Program-made: the position numbers and the translations under genes
Notes under the pieces: generated by a model
The model's database searches: none
Told to the model about the DNA's origin: nothing
What the model saw: the letters and a program-made list of their open reading frames with translations, nothing else
Assembly (NCBI GenBank): GCA_008973525.1
Contig: WACJ01000332.1
Coordinates: 62,001 to 126,000, forward strand
Direction of reading: 5' to 3'
Length of the DNA: 64,000 nt
Origin: Stenopsyche tienmushanensis
Lineage: Eukaryota > Arthropoda > Insecta > Trichoptera > Stenopsychidae
In this document: in pieces, positions 11,001 through 22,735 of the stretch
Position numbering within the stretch: position 1 is the stretch's first letter
Layout: every line of letters begins with the position of its first letter

Positions 11001-12667
11001 GTTGACATTTTTCATCATCTACAAATTATTCTGCAATGTTATTTAATTCATCAAAAATGTGCTATGGCTATATTGAGAGGAGATTCTTTATTTGAAAAGA
11101 GGAACAACATCGTAACTCGTTTGCATTATAATCAACACATTCGGAAGAAAATACAAATAGAACGTACATCGGTGTGAAAAAATTAACGACCCTCGCGAGA
11201 TTTTCGCGGCTTTACGAACCGTGAAAAGGGGTGGTTTTAAAAATTACATTTTTCACAGGATGGCTGCATGTGATAGGAAGTGAATGATAATGCCGGAGCG
11301 ATACTTCAGACTCGAAATGTATTATATATAACGCGAAACTTTCGTCTGAAAAAAAAAACATCCCTAAGATGTTCCCTGTATAATTTTATTAGCCTTCGGG
11401 GCTTCAAAACCGGGATCCAATTTTGGCGAATGCCATAATGTACAAATATATATTTTGAATCGAATAACGCAAACTTTTTTCATTACATCTTTAGTTAAAG
11501 TTTCGCCCAAAAATAAAGAGAATCCGTGGTCACCCTTCACGAGGCTCTTCGGGCGTTATGGGTGGAATGTATCGGGGGCTAATATTTGTTCTGTCGGTGT
11601 CTGAAATATGTAAGACACATCTGGTTCAAATGCTCTCAGAGCAACCATGCAGATGAAACAAAGCGGGGCAACTACATTATTTAGATCATGCTTCTAAAAG
11701 ACAATCTTGTACGTCGGGGATGTGAATTCCAATTCGACTCTGTATGGCTGGGACGCTGAAAAAATATAATTGAAGATAATGTGCTATAAAAATGCGCAGG
11801 CGAAAGGATATTCGAATATTCGTATTACTACTTTCGAAATATAGAATTGCTTTTAATTAAAAAAAATGAACATCTTTTCATTTGTGCTAAATGTTCTATA
11901 TTCATTTTCTTTTGCAATAAAAGGCGCTCTTTAGTACCATAAAAGCTGAAAGATATCATCGAGATAATGCCATAATAACATTGTGTTGTTTATAAAGAAA
12001 TAGCAACTAAAAATCAGTTGACCTTAGCCAAATAAATAACGTGACCGTATGAACACACTTGTTTTAAATGCCATTATTTCATTCATATATTTATTTTAAC
12101 TACCAAATGATACCCCAACTATATTCTTAATATAATATCTAAGTATTTCAAGAAAACTTTATTATATCTTATGTTAATAAACCTAAATTAATTGATAAGA
12201 TGTATTTATATATTGCGAAATTGCTTTTCTTTTACACTGCTAAATTTATAGCTAAATTCTTGTTTGGCTAATATCAGATGTACATATATATGGATCGAAT
12301 ACGTATACAGTGGTATGAAACGAGAATACTATATTCATATTAAATCCAGCATGAATGCAAGATCTGCCTTATCGTGAGACGTGGAACGCTAATTAGATGT
12401 TCTACGTTCGGTTAAATGGTGCCAATTTACGGATGCGGCTCGCAAAGTGTTGAATATTATGACTGTAAATGCTGTTCATTATCATTATATATTATTAATG
12501 AAGCAACTCAAGGGTAATTCAGCGTTTAAAATATTGTATTTTAATGTTGATTACACATTTTGACCCCTGTGCGAAATTCAATGATAATTGAGTTTTTATT
12601 AACAGTAACATATTTCTAGCTCATTTCGGACGCGACACATTACCTCTTGTTAACCATGTCTATTTAG
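11001..12667. other. Unique DNA, no gene recognised
   Basis: AT-rich with a slightly GC-richer patch near 11180-11600. No splice-bounded exon or repeat end was recognised. The word 'gtcggtgtctgaa' near 11596 recurs inverted at about 22047. Confidence 0.35.
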
Positions 12668-12868
12668 ATTTTTGCGTGCATCGCTTTTCGTTCCTTGGTG
12701 ATGCACGAGAAGTGGGAGTGGTCAGATAGCCTTGGTTGCGAGAATATGTCCTTCCTGAAGACTCATTGCTGTGTTAAGACGAACATTTCCGTTAGAACCC
12801 GATCACCTCTAATCTATCCCTCGGCAGCACCACGGCCCAATATAAAAACAAAATTATATGCCAGGATG
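12668..12868 (+). repeat. Eroded LTR fragment, gypsy-like family
   Basis: Diverged match to the middle and right of the LTR family. 'gtgatgcacgagaagtggga' corresponds to 'gtgacgcgcaggaagcggga', then come 'tagccttggttgcg' and 'gcaccacggcccaatataaa'. The last block matches the 7.8 kb copy rather than the 29 kb one. Ends are lost. Confidence 0.5.
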
Positions 12869-14128
12869 CCCTCTTAAGGCCAAGAAATCCTAAGAAAGCA
12901 GAAATTTTGGCTTTTAACAATTTATTTCATAATCTAGTTTCAAGCCATCTACTGAGTTGAAAAAGAGAACTATTATAATAATATGCAAAATAAAAAAATA
13001 GTTGAAAGATGATTTTTGCCATTTAAACTACGTTATGTCATCAGTCTCGTTATATAATAGCCACATCTTATATGTGAAAAATTTGCATGCAGTTTTACAG
13101 ACAACATAATTGCTTCCTTCGGTCATCATATCATACTTTTATCAAATAAGTTCAATTAATCTCATACATAAAAATCTGCTTTGATCATAAGTTAAATATG
13201 TAAATATTAGACTTATATTACATATATTTCGATATCCTGCGAAATAAAATATTTTACATACCGAACATCGACATAAAAGCCTACAACCAAATTTTCAGTC
13301 ACGTCCTGGGGATTTATCCATAAAGTTAGATGGCAGAACAGGAAATACGATTCGTTAATATTATATGAGCACTGTATTGAAAGTTCATGCAGCATTAATT
13401 CTTATTAAAAATTATAGATTTACGACCGTCCATTTTGCTGCAGTACACGATTTTAATGTATATATATCGATCTCGATACAAAACTCATTACGGACCCGTG
13501 CTGAAAATCATCGTCCACGGCATGAAGATATAAATCATAAAAAAAAGTTGACTCGATTTATCCGAATATTCGATTTCGTCATGCGAGAGCGAATTTGCAG
13601 ACATAAAACGCAGCTTCCAAAAAGTGATTTTTTTTTACGGACCATAAATCTGTCCGGACGTTTCCCGCTCGTTTTTTCGTTTTGTCCAAGTATCCAACAA
13701 GGGATTCCAAACGTGACTTTCAGACTGTTCCAAAGGAATACCACCCTAGTGAGATATGAAGCTAGCTTAGAGGGCAATAATATATTTCTAGTGGACTGTA
13801 TAGAATATATAATAATAATATATTTTTAAAATAATTTTTCATTTGAATGAAGGATTTATCGATAGTAAAAAGGCCTTCTACTCAGTAAGAAGTACTTAAG
13901 CAATCAGTGATATATATAAATAATGGTATTTTAGTATTTAGTAGTTTTACATCAGGTATTTTAATAGCAAACGTTAGACGAAATTATGATATTTGATGCT
14001 CATTTGTATTTGGTTATATTTTAATCAATACATTTGTTTCTACATCTTTCAAAATATTAATCATTGTACGTGGACCCTTTTTCTTGGCATAATTAAAATT
14101 TCATATTAAATATTAGAAAAATTAAATA
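12869..14128. other. Unique DNA, no gene recognised
   Basis: AT-rich, with a slightly GC-richer block at about 13430-13760 open on both strands (longest 154 codons at 13365-13829). No recognisable domain or splice structure supports coding. Confidence 0.35.
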
Positions 14129-14580
14129 CAGTAGACCTGTAGTAATCTGCTCCCAGTCTAATCCGACACCTCCTATAGTCCGACATCTCAATACTTGTAC
14201 ATTAGGTATGGTAAAGCTTCGTAAAAGTAAAAAATGTTAAAGTTTGATTCTGGACTGCTTAAATCTTAATTAATCTTAACGTAAATATGAAAGCGAGTAC
14301 GACGTAGGACGATCCACAATTTATGATAAAAAAGAACCGCGAAAACATTCAAAAGTTCTTATTGTATGTAGGCCAGGCAAGAGACAAATTTTCAAGAAAG
14401 CTAAACATCTACAGGTGGAGCAAACTTTGTATATGTGGTTTCTGAGCTCATATTGGCTATGAAAGCAAGGAGATTTTTTAATAGGATAGATTTTTTAAAA
14501 AGTTCCGGACTACAAGGGGTCGGGGGCAGTACTCTATAGTCCGACAAATAGGACAATCAGAAACGAAAAAAATAATCAAA
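14129..14580 (+). mobile_element. Tigger/pogo-type DNA transposon relic
   Basis: The left end CAGTAGACCTGTAGTAATC, after a TA at 14127-14128, resembles Tigger/pogo termini (CAGTA-type with 'ccgac' words). Similar words ('actctatagtccgac') recur near 14530-14545. Between about 14286 and 14460 a frame reads YDVGRSTIYD, then GKRQIFKKAKHLQVEQTLYMWF. That is the DNA-binding CENP-B-like part of TIGD/jerky-type transposases. A stop follows and the DDE catalytic domain is absent, so this is a short non-functional remnant. Confidence 0.65.
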
Positions 14581-14639
14581 ATTTCTTTAATGTGCTCTTT
14601 CACAGTTAGCTTGTGTTGAGATACGGTCCAGTAAAAACA

Positions 14640-14859
14640 TAAGATTTGTTATAACGTTGAAGCTATGATCGTAAATTTTATTTATTCTGCAAAAAAGTCT
14701 AGCAGAGGAAATATGTCAAAACCAACAATAGAAGCAGTACACTTGCTCCATTTTATGCTGTTTTTGTTCGACCAAGGAACGAAGGCAAACGAAGCAATAA
14801 AAAAAGTTTCTGATTCTTACGAGGATATTCTGAAACTAAACAAGTATCATTGTTGGTTT
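14640..14859 (+). pseudogene. mariner transposase relic, N-terminal part
   Basis: From ATG at 14713 the frame reads MSKPTIEAVHLLHFMLFLFD and on through KANEAIKKVSDSYEDIL and HCWF. This is the N-terminal helix-turn-helix of a mariner transposase and is similar to the N-terminus of the element at 16885-18136. Coding is broken at 14860 by an LTR. The C-terminal catalytic remnant resumes after it at about 15215, and the central part is gone. Confidence 0.7.
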
Positions 14860-15203
14860 TGTAACATTGGGATTGCTTCTTCTATCGGGCTGTGATGTTG
14901 CTGGAAGAATGGATGGGAATAGACGAGCGTCAAATAGAAACACTCTCTTCTCTAAATAACTATTTATTTCACACTAGAGAGAGATCTGGCTGCAGGAGGG
15001 ACGACCTCCCGCAGCCAAGGTCAACCGACGACTCTCCCGACTCCCACCTCCTGCGCGTCACTTCCCAACCGGCAACGGTGCACGCGCAAGAAGCGATCGG
15101 TCGGTATGCAAGTGCAATGTCTCCGCAGGGCCACAAGAGATGGCGCTGTTAAAATAACACATTGCACCTGAAGAGAGACGGAAGATGTGGCTGTTAACAG
15201 CGC
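14860..15203 (-). repeat. LTR inserted in mariner relic (gypsy-like family)
   Basis: Reverse-oriented copy. It starts TGTAACATTG at 14860, the complement of the family's terminal CGTTACA-like end, and runs through 'gatgttgctggaagaatgga' to 'ctgttaacagcgc' at about 15203. The last 40 or so bases of the family's 5' end are absent. Its insertion point lies inside mariner transposase sequence, so the LTR is younger than that mariner copy. Confidence 0.65.
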
Positions 15204-15209
15204 AGAATT

Positions 15210-15320
15210 CTTCTTCGTACTAATTCAAGACTGCGTCCAATAGAAATAGTACAAGAAAACATAAGGGAGTTTGGATTGGAAATTCTATCTCATCCAGCTT
15301 ATTCACCAAATCTCGGGTGT
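15210..15320 (+). pseudogene. mariner transposase relic, third-aspartate region
   Basis: The frame reads VQENIREFGLEILSHPAYSP followed by NLG. This matches the mariner block just before and including the third catalytic position (PPYSPDLAPSD type), here with N for D. It continues the mariner started at 14640 and is cut off at about 15320 by the GC-rich dispersed repeat. Confidence 0.65.
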
Positions 15321-15480
15321 CGATATCTTCGACGTTGCGACTTGAAGATCGCGTTTTTCGCACGCGAACCCGCTGTTGAGGGCGAACCTCGGCGCGATGC
15401 GTGATCGATTATGAGATTGATCGCGGCGCAATCCGTAATAATGATCCCGACCCACGAGTCGGCCGCGATGAACGACGGAA
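15321..15480 (-). repeat. GC-rich dispersed repeat, copy 2
   Basis: Reverse complement of positions 1-135. Shared words include 'gcgcgatgcgtgatcgatta' and 'acccacgagtcggccgcga' against their complements at the window start. It abuts the broken end of a mariner relic. The nature of the repeat is not known. Confidence 0.6.
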
Positions 15481-16884
15481 CACGTTTATGATTTCATTCG
15501 CTCGGTGATAGAGGTCGAAATGAAGGCAGATGCCTACAGGTGATCAATAAAATGTCGAACAATAGAAAATATTATATAGAGAAACACTCTTGCTGGCTTA
15601 AAATTATATAGAACCACTTTAATGAGGCGAGATATTTTATCTAATCTCTCTTTTACTTGCATGTTTGTATATACACGATGGCATTTATATATTAATACAA
15701 TAATTCAAAGATAATCAACGTTGAATACATAATAACTCCTATGATGTATTAACGACATGTTTAATTATTCAACAATTACTACATAGCACACCGTATTCGT
15801 CTCACAGTGTATGTGCTGTCAGAAATATGTTCTCGCAGATATCCAATTAGTGTAACAATACAGCATAATGAAATTTCATAAATGCGTCTTAAGTATCCCA
15901 AAAAGCTCATATGAACATTCGCAAATTTAATATTTTTACTCTGGGCCGAAGAGGACCCGAGCAAAAGTCTACGAAATATGAAGACGTCTTCGCTTTTACG
16001 ATGTGGCAAAAAAATGTTTGTCCCTGCTTTCAATCCAATTTTTGATGGCTAATAAAATGAGCGCTGTAAAATGTGATTTCGAAAACGAAGGTGCCATATG
16101 GGATCGCGGGGGCTCATTCATTCCAAGTATCGTACAACCCTCAATTTTAAATAAATCTTCGATATAAATGTCCGCATAAAAAGTAAAGTTTTGATCGAAA
16201 GAATGAAAATTATGCCCCTAATAAAATTATATTATTGCAACTTCATTCCTGGATCATTTTTTTACGACCCTTCCGTTTAACTACCGTAGCTTTATTGATT
16301 TGCGCATATAAATTATTGAAACCGGAAAATAATAATAAAATTACATATCATCAGCAAAACATAATTTCTACCATTATCTATTTATTTTGTCACAATTCGG
16401 TCAATCTTTTATATTGTATATATCTTTTTCATCTCATTAATATTATGACAATTAATGAATAAAGACAAATATTAATCAGTGCGTTCGATGTTCGAGGAAA
16501 AATATTATATTGATCGGGGTGGAAGTTCTAAACCATGACATTAATAGTGATTAATACCAATTTTCCAAGATATAGCACAAAAACAATACAAAGCGAACAC
16601 AATACATACTAAAAAAAGTGTGGTATTACTAGGATAAAGACGACTCAAGCCACTCCAGAAAAATACACAAGGTGTTATATAAACCAATCAAGAATAAAGA
16701 AACATAGTGCTTGTCTTGGCGATGAAGCTTATGAAGTTGATGCTGGGCTACTTATTTATTTCAGCTCTTTATATTCTATATGTCTTCATCGAAACCAAAT
16801 TTTACTAAAAATAAACGAAAAGTCGTTGATGAACATTGAATTTGCCAAGAAAAATGGGAGTTAGAATATTTTTTTACGTATATA
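15481..16884. other. Unique AT-rich DNA, no gene recognised
   Basis: No element ends or exons recognised. It ends at the TA target (16883-16884) of the mariner at 16885. Confidence 0.4.
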
Positions 16885-18136
16885 TTAGATAAAGCGGAAA
16901 GAAATGTCATTTTTTTGGTTGCGTCTTTGTCGCCAGTTTGCTTCGGGTTTCTGTCGAGTGAATATGTTAAGCTTGGTGTCATTTTGAAGCTCTGTTGTTT
17001 GTCTTGCTTCTTCAAATATTTTTTAGCCATAATGAAAATGTCCAAGCCAGAAATTGATGAGACCCATTTGCGATCTTGTTCACTGTTTTTATTCGACAAA
17101 GAATTAAAAGCAAAAGAAGCTACCCATAGCATGTGTGATGCATATGGCAACATATTGAATAATCGAAAATGCCATAGATGGTTCAAAAAATTCAAAAATG
17201 GCGCTAGAGATTTGAAAAATAAACCAAAATCGGGACAACCTCTAAAAATCGATGACGACGCATTAAGTTCTCTGGTAGAATCTGATCTTCGAAAAATAAT
17301 AAAAAAATCGCTAGACATTAGCTATCCCTGATTGACAGTAAAAGACCATTTGAAAAGACTCGAGAAAAAACATAGACAGGGAATTTGGGTACCGCACGAG
17401 TTGTCATCAACGGTCTTGAAACAACGGATAACCATTTGTTCATCGCTATTGTCCCGGTATGAAACTGATCCATTTTTAAAAAGGATCGTTACTGAGGATG
17501 AGAAGTGTATCCTCTACAACAGTCAGAGAAGGTAAAAACAGTGTCTTTCTTCAAATCAAGTACCTTTTTCTATCCCTCGATCGTCATTATCCTTATAAAA
17601 GGTCCTCCTTTGTGTTTGGTGGGAATTTTTTTGGCATAATTCACTATAAATTATTAAAACCTGGCCAAAATGTCACATCAGAGCTATACTGTGCACAATT
17701 AGATAGGTTAAAAGCGGAAATGTTCAAAAAGCGATCAGTCTTAGTTAACAACCAAAGAAGAATATTACAGCATGATAATGCAAGACCACACACAGCAAAG
17801 ATTACGCATAACAAAATAAGGGAGTTGGATTTAAAAGTGCTGTAACATTCACTATATTCTCCTGACATTACACCTTCAGACCATCATCTTTTCAAGTCAT
17901 TAGAAGATTCGCTTTGCGATAAAAAAATCACTTCTGTGGAACAAGTGAAAAATCATTTGGATTCTTACTTTAGTGGAAAACCGGCCGAATTTTACGAAAG
18001 AAGCATTGAAAAGCTACTTAATCTGTGGAGGGCGATTATAAATAACAATGAAAATTATTTAATTGAGTAATATTGTACGGCTTTTATTAAAAAAATTTTT
18101 TTTCAAAAAAATGACATTTCTTTCCGCTTTATCTAA
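16885..18136 (+). mobile_element. mariner element, full length, best preserved in window
   Basis: About 32 bp of essentially perfect terminal inverted repeats begin TTAGATAAAGCGGAAAGAAA on both ends, flanked by TA at 16883-16884 and 18137-18138. The length of 1252 bp is normal for a mariner. Flanking DNA is AT-rich and otherwise unremarkable. The matching termini suggest this is the youngest mariner insertion here, although the transposase gene is already broken (see the separate entry). Confidence 0.92.
17032..18070 (+). pseudogene. mariner (DD34D) transposase, disabled
   Basis: The reading starts at ATG 17032 (MKMSKPEIDETHLRSCS), with a helix-turn-helix region, a CHRWFKKF block and GIWVPHEL. 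The first catalytic block reads IVTEDEKCILY, where the family has TGDEKW. The second is LQHDNARPH (about 17766) and the third YSPDITPSDHHLF (about 17860-17885). Thirty-four residues separate the last two aspartates, as in mariner. The end is NENYLIE-stop. Breaks are an in-frame TGA at 17329, at least two frameshifts between about 17520 and 17640, and a TAA at 17843. The element would have cut and pasted itself at TA sites; this copy cannot make full-length protein. Confidence 0.9.
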
Positions 18137-20830
18137 TATCAATTTTTCTTTCACAAAATTTATATGTAATGATATTAATTAATTAAAGCTACAAACATTC
18201 TTTATCCGAAAAATTTGATGCATTTTCAAGCAATCGCTTTTTCTCAAATTTCTCGAATTACTGATTTAGTCGTCAATTTAAGTAATCAGATCAAAGCAAA
18301 ACCATCTAGTTTCCACTTGTGAAAGTAAATAAGTCTCCAACCAGATCCAGCATGAACGATGCTCACCTTGGATCAATTTTGAAAGTAATAACTGCTAGTA
18401 GTTATTAGTGTGAAGTAGAAAAGATAGAGAAAAGATGGTAAGTGTCAGGAAGAAAACATTCAAAGTGCTCAAATAATATGTTCATTCTTTGAAAAACACA
18501 ATATTCTTATATGTGGAAATCGTGGTTGAAATACCATCAATTAAAAAAGTAGATCTTTTCTGTACCCTGGTGGCGCGTAATAGTGAAATTGTAATAGGAA
18601 ACCGCGCTTATCGAGGGCTGATTTGCATTTTTTTGCGGCCCACCTAAACTTATTTTTTATTTAATTTGGCCCATGATAGCTTTTAAGTTACGACTTAGTT
18701 AAGACAGTTCTGTATTAGATAACTGATCTTACCTATACGGATTAAAATGTATCATTTTTTATAGTCTCTTGTTTGGTTAGATCACGCGTTTCCGCGGCCA
18801 AGACAATCGGTCGGACCCCAAGGTTTAACTGAAAACGTCTGTTTTTAACCACTGTACTTTGATTATTCTGTGACTATCGCGTGTACAATTTTCACATCAT
18901 CATCCAATATATAGGACCTTCCTGTTTTAAAAACCCCCATGGAAATCCTATCGATAATTTTATACTTATTAAGGGTAAAATAAATGTATCCAAATGATCT
19001 TTTTTAGGTTTCATGAACCGTGTCTCGATTCAAGTTAATTTTAAAAGGGTAAGTGTTAAGATTTTGATTACTTTTCGGACCGCATTAAAATGAGTTAATT
19101 GATGTTTCATCCGCAGTATAAATTTGCACAAGAATTTGAATTAATCCGTCTTTAGATATTCAAACTAATTTGATAATACAAAATCAGCAAATGCATTTAG
19201 ATCTCGAATATGATTTATTCAAGCGCGTTCATTACTCAATCATAAATTCCATGGCAAGTCATCCCAATTAATTGAATACCATTAGGATATATTTTTAGAA
19301 AATACTACGTTTTATTTATTTTGTAATTTTTGAATTTGGACGAAACGTGTTTTCGATACGAAGCGCGATATTTTTTGACAAATTTGCTTATCATCATGCC
19401 TTTTACCATATTGATTATTTATATTCGGTAAAGGCAAAGGCAATTGACCGTAGATGAAAAAAGGTTGCCTGGCCGAAAGGATTGACCGGATATACTAATC
19501 GAGCCTAAATTAAGGACAGTCAGCGCAAATACGTTGCTTTATTTTATTTTGTTAAAGGGTTAACAAATGTATCAAAAAGCCGTATCAAATTAGTCCGAAT
19601 AAACAATGTGGAGAACGCTGAATAAATATTTATTTAAAGACATTAAACGATGCGTTCTGTCCATGTGGCTTGTTATCCGGCAATGATCTTATTAATGAAT
19701 TGAAATTTTCCGTGAGATTTTCTTTTGCATCGATGCAAATTTCGCAGTTTGGAATCTTTATAATAAGTCAATTCTTTGGAAATTAGCCGTTTGGAAATCT
19801 TAAAATTAGAAAATTTCGCTGATTTTCTCAAAAATTTGCCGTTGCCTCCCTTTGGAACATACACAATTCTAAATAGTATTGTGTACCGCCTTAATCTACA
19901 GAATAATTTATCTTTTTGAAATAATCATCAGGAAAATTTGCTGCAGTCGATCTAAAAGACTGGCAAACCCCGCAAGATGATTAATGATTATTGCTAACGA
20001 ACAACGTTTGCGCATAAATACACTTCATGTAAAAAATGTAAGGGTTGTGATACAATCTAAAATGCCACATAGCCTCCATTGGTCCTTAATAAACATATGA
20101 ATATATCTGCAACATCGAATAATTATATTTACGTTTTAAGGGACGAAAGTATGCTAATACGAACCATGTTAACATGTAATATTTTTCAATCCCGTAGTGT
20201 TTTTCAACCGCATTTTCGAGATGTAAATTCGCGTTGAATCCCTACGTTAACAAGTTTGATTCGGTTAGTCGGGTTCTTCTGGGCGTATTTAGAGATTTCT
20301 CACGCACTTTTGCAAGTGTTATATCCTACATAATTGATACTCGGGATATCCCTCAAACTCGGAGGACTCAAACTTGTAAAGGAAACCCTCGGCAGAAAAC
20401 CGCCGAGTCCTTTTCATCCGACGCAGAACCAGTTCGAAATTAAACATGAAGTTTTCGCCTGCTATTTGCACACCGCAAGTACAAACCGACGAGCACAAAT
20501 GGCGCTATAAACTGAAACAATTTTAAAAGTTTCCTACCAAATTTTGAGCTTAAGCTGCGTGGCCTCGTCTAAATGATTTTTAATAACCTTTTCGGCATGT
20601 GACGAATTAAATCCCATTCAAACTTGGGTTCGCGTATCCAAACTTTTAATGTGTGGTAGTTTGGGTGGTGTCAATTGTGCTTTGTTATTAATTGATTTAT
20701 TGCGTATGCTGTGTATTGAGGCCATGACTGGCTAATAAGTTGAAAGGAAGATAAATGATGCTACCGTTTTTAGTATTTTAAAATTAATATTGTTAAATTT
20801 TCATGCTGAAAGGCGTAATTTTCATTCATA
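18137..20830. other. Unique AT-rich DNA with a short shared word
   Basis: No gene recognised. A 24-bp block near 18798-18822 ('ggccaagacaatcggtcgga') recurs inverted near 60000-60025 with one mismatch. Several slightly GC-richer patches lie at 19300-20450. Confidence 0.35.
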
Positions 20831-20988
20831 TTGGGTTGTCCCATAAGTGTCTTTTGCAAATGAACACAGATCTAATCATAGCCATGTTTGAAGAAAATCC
20901 CCAATATATTGCTCACGAAATAGTTAACAAGCTAGAAATTCTACCAAAATCCGTCCATAATCATCTGACAAAATTGGGGTCGGATTGA
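20831..20988 (+). mobile_element. mariner, 5' end of a disrupted copy
   Basis: Begins at TA (20829-20830) with TTGGGTTGTCCCATAAGTG and runs parallel to the element at 10045. The frame includes LIIAMFEENPQYIAHEIVNK and HNHLTKLG. It breaks off at about 20987. The 3' part of what seems to be the same copy resumes at about 22448, with hAT-derived sequence and a loss of about 330 bp between. Confidence 0.8.
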
Positions 20989-21145
20989 ATTTTTTTTCAT
21001 CAATGTACACAATGAAATCTCAAGAAAAATAATCTCAAATTTTATATATTAGATACGTAACAAGAAATAAACTAAGCAATAAGTCAATATTTTTAGTGAG
21101 AAAGATGAACCTGATGCTTTAATAATAAATTATCAACATTTGGCG

Positions 21146-21490
21146 TCAATTTTGTAATTTTGTCAATTTTAATCTTAAATCTCCTCGGCTAATGATGTCC
21201 AGTCTGTTTCTTTTTTTCGTTAGGAGATTGGTAACAGCGCTGAACCCCCATTCCACTAGGTATGACGATGGAAAGGAAATTAAACATTTCCTCGCCATAT
21301 TCCGTAATACGGGATAAGTCACAGGTATGTTGTTTTGCAATCAGAATTGCTGATATCCGTTTTTTAACTGAACCTTAAGTTCTTCGTTTGTACTTAGTTC
21401 AGTCAGTTCCTCTTGTATTATGACATTCGTTTCTTCTATGTCACCATATGGATTAATTATTCACGGTGGTAATACCATAGTCAAAACATC
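21146..21490 (-). pseudogene. hAT transposase C-terminal relic
   Basis: The best preserved segment ends FPSSYLVEWGFSAVTNLL and KKRNRLDIISRGDLRLKLTK. In intact relatives this reads close to FPSSYLVERGFSAVTNLLTK and carries the conserved hAT dimerisation surface. A stop separates this segment from the upstream LSTNEELKVQ segment. The catalytic core is not recognisable. Transposase of this class cuts DNA at 8-bp targets; this copy is inactive. Confidence 0.75.
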
Positions 21491-21889
21491 CTCAAACCTA
21501 GTTTCAAAATCTGAATAAAGGGCATTTAAATGTTGAAAGTAGGTTGAAACGTCGTCTTTCCTGGCAGTTTATCAGTGACAAATTGGGGAACTGAGAAAAT
21601 TCGTCCCATACAATATTTTGCTTCATTAGTTTAACTCTGGCAAGAAACGCTGATAAGATGGACTTTGTTTTAATCAAATTTTAAATGTCGCCTTGTAACT
21701 GCAAATTAACCATATTAAATTTTGTAAAATTTTGTTTTTTTCTGTGGGTGAGGAATCTTCACAAACTTTTTTTTTTCTTCCCGTCTTTTATATGTAAGTT
21801 CGGCACTATTACAACATTTACAACCTAAATTGGCCAAAACCAAGCCAACGTAATAATATTTTTTTTATTTTTTTTTATTTTGTCCAAAA

Positions 21890-22045
21890 TTTAACCAAAC
21901 CTAACATTTTTTGGGTTAACCAAGCCTAACATACCCCAACCCAACATACCCCAACCCAACATACCCCAACCTAACATATCCCAACTCAACCCAAACCAAC
22001 CCAACATACCACAACCCAACCCAAACTAACATACCCCAACCTAAC
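21890..22045. repeat. CCCCAACCCAACATA minisatellite
   Basis: A degenerate tandem array with a 15-bp unit (aacataccccaaccc) in its centre and looser AACCTAAC and AACCCAAC words at its edges. It is flanked by an inverted pair: 'attttgtccaaaatt' at 21877-21891 and 'aattttggacaaaat' at 22100-22114, both extended by A/T runs. AACCTAAC contains the complement of the common insect telomere repeat TTAGG, but the unit here is different. Confidence 0.75.
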
Positions 22046-22447
22046 TTTTCAGACACCGACGGACGGAGAATGCACGACATTGACATTATGATCTACCAAA
22101 ATTTTGGACAAAATAAAAAAAATATATATGAAAAAAAAAAATTAATTCGTGCACCGTCACGAGCTAAATTATTAACGTCATTAAAAAAACAAACATCATA
22201 GTCGACAGCTTCGTCTGCCGAATGTAGTATTCCATCAACCAACCCTGTCTAAAAAATATATGTCTTTATATTATAAAATAATATGATGTAAGTAAATAAG
22301 TACTATCAGTGTGTGTGTTGAGATCCACTATCGTGGACCCCCATTTTCGTTTCATGGACCCCAATTTTTTTTTTCGCTGACGTAGACCCCTTGCAGGTTG
22401 TCATAGACCCCTGGGGGTCGAAATAGACCACTTTGGGAATCACTGAT

Positions 22448-22735
22448 CTAAAGGATGCAATTGCCAGAAAACGGCCAGAATTAGCGAACAGACGAGGCGT
22501 TGTTTTTCATCACGATAACGCCAGGCCTAATGTGTCTTTGCACGTCAGAAATAAATTATTATAATTTGACTGGGATGTTTTACTTCATCCTCCATATTCT
22601 CCGAACAGTGCCCTTTCAGATTATTATTTATTTCTTTCATTCAAAATTCTTTACGTGGTAAAAATTTTAATTCAAAAAATGATATAAAAATGTACCTTGA
22701 TCAATATTTTGCCAACAAACCTAGGAAATTTTGGC
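22448..22735 (+). mobile_element. mariner, 3' part of the disrupted copy
   Basis: Resumes at 'tctaaaggatgcaattgcc' and encodes RPELANRRGVVFHHDNARPN, then the third catalytic block HPPYSPNSALSDYYLF. This keeps the segment deleted from the copy at 10045-10830. Sequence is lost at about 22735, before the right terminal repeat, where an R1-clade fragment begins. Confidence 0.8.

Larger units (their letters stand above)
20989..22447 (-). mobile_element. hAT element relic inserted in mariner
   Basis: On the minus strand the 5' terminus is CAGTGATTCCCAAAGTGG (complement of about 22430-22447), a hAT-type end, adjacent to mariner sequence 'atctaaag'. At the other side the minus-strand coding remnant (21146-21720) reads ETRFEDVLTMVLPP, then NPYGDIEETN, LTELSTNEELKV and GFSAVTNLLTKKRNRLDIIS. 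That is the C-terminal dimerisation region of ZBED5/FAM200-like hAT transposases. Stops and frameshifts are present. An internal CCCCAACC minisatellite lies at 21890-22045. The expected second 8-bp target copy is not visible, consistent with a deletion on the left side. Confidence 0.75.

Noticed and set aside
13365..13829. Open frame of 154 codons on the + strand
   Set aside because: The opposite strand is open over much of the same stretch, no domain is recognisable and no splice or element context supports coding; most likely compositional.
16776..17318. Open frame of 180 codons on the minus strand
   Set aside because: It is the antisense shadow of the mariner transposase at 17032-17331.
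18560..18830. GC-richer patch with 'gcggcccacc' as a transposon end
   Set aside because: Similarity to other hAT-type ends is too short to support a call; only a 24-bp word shared with 60000 was firm.
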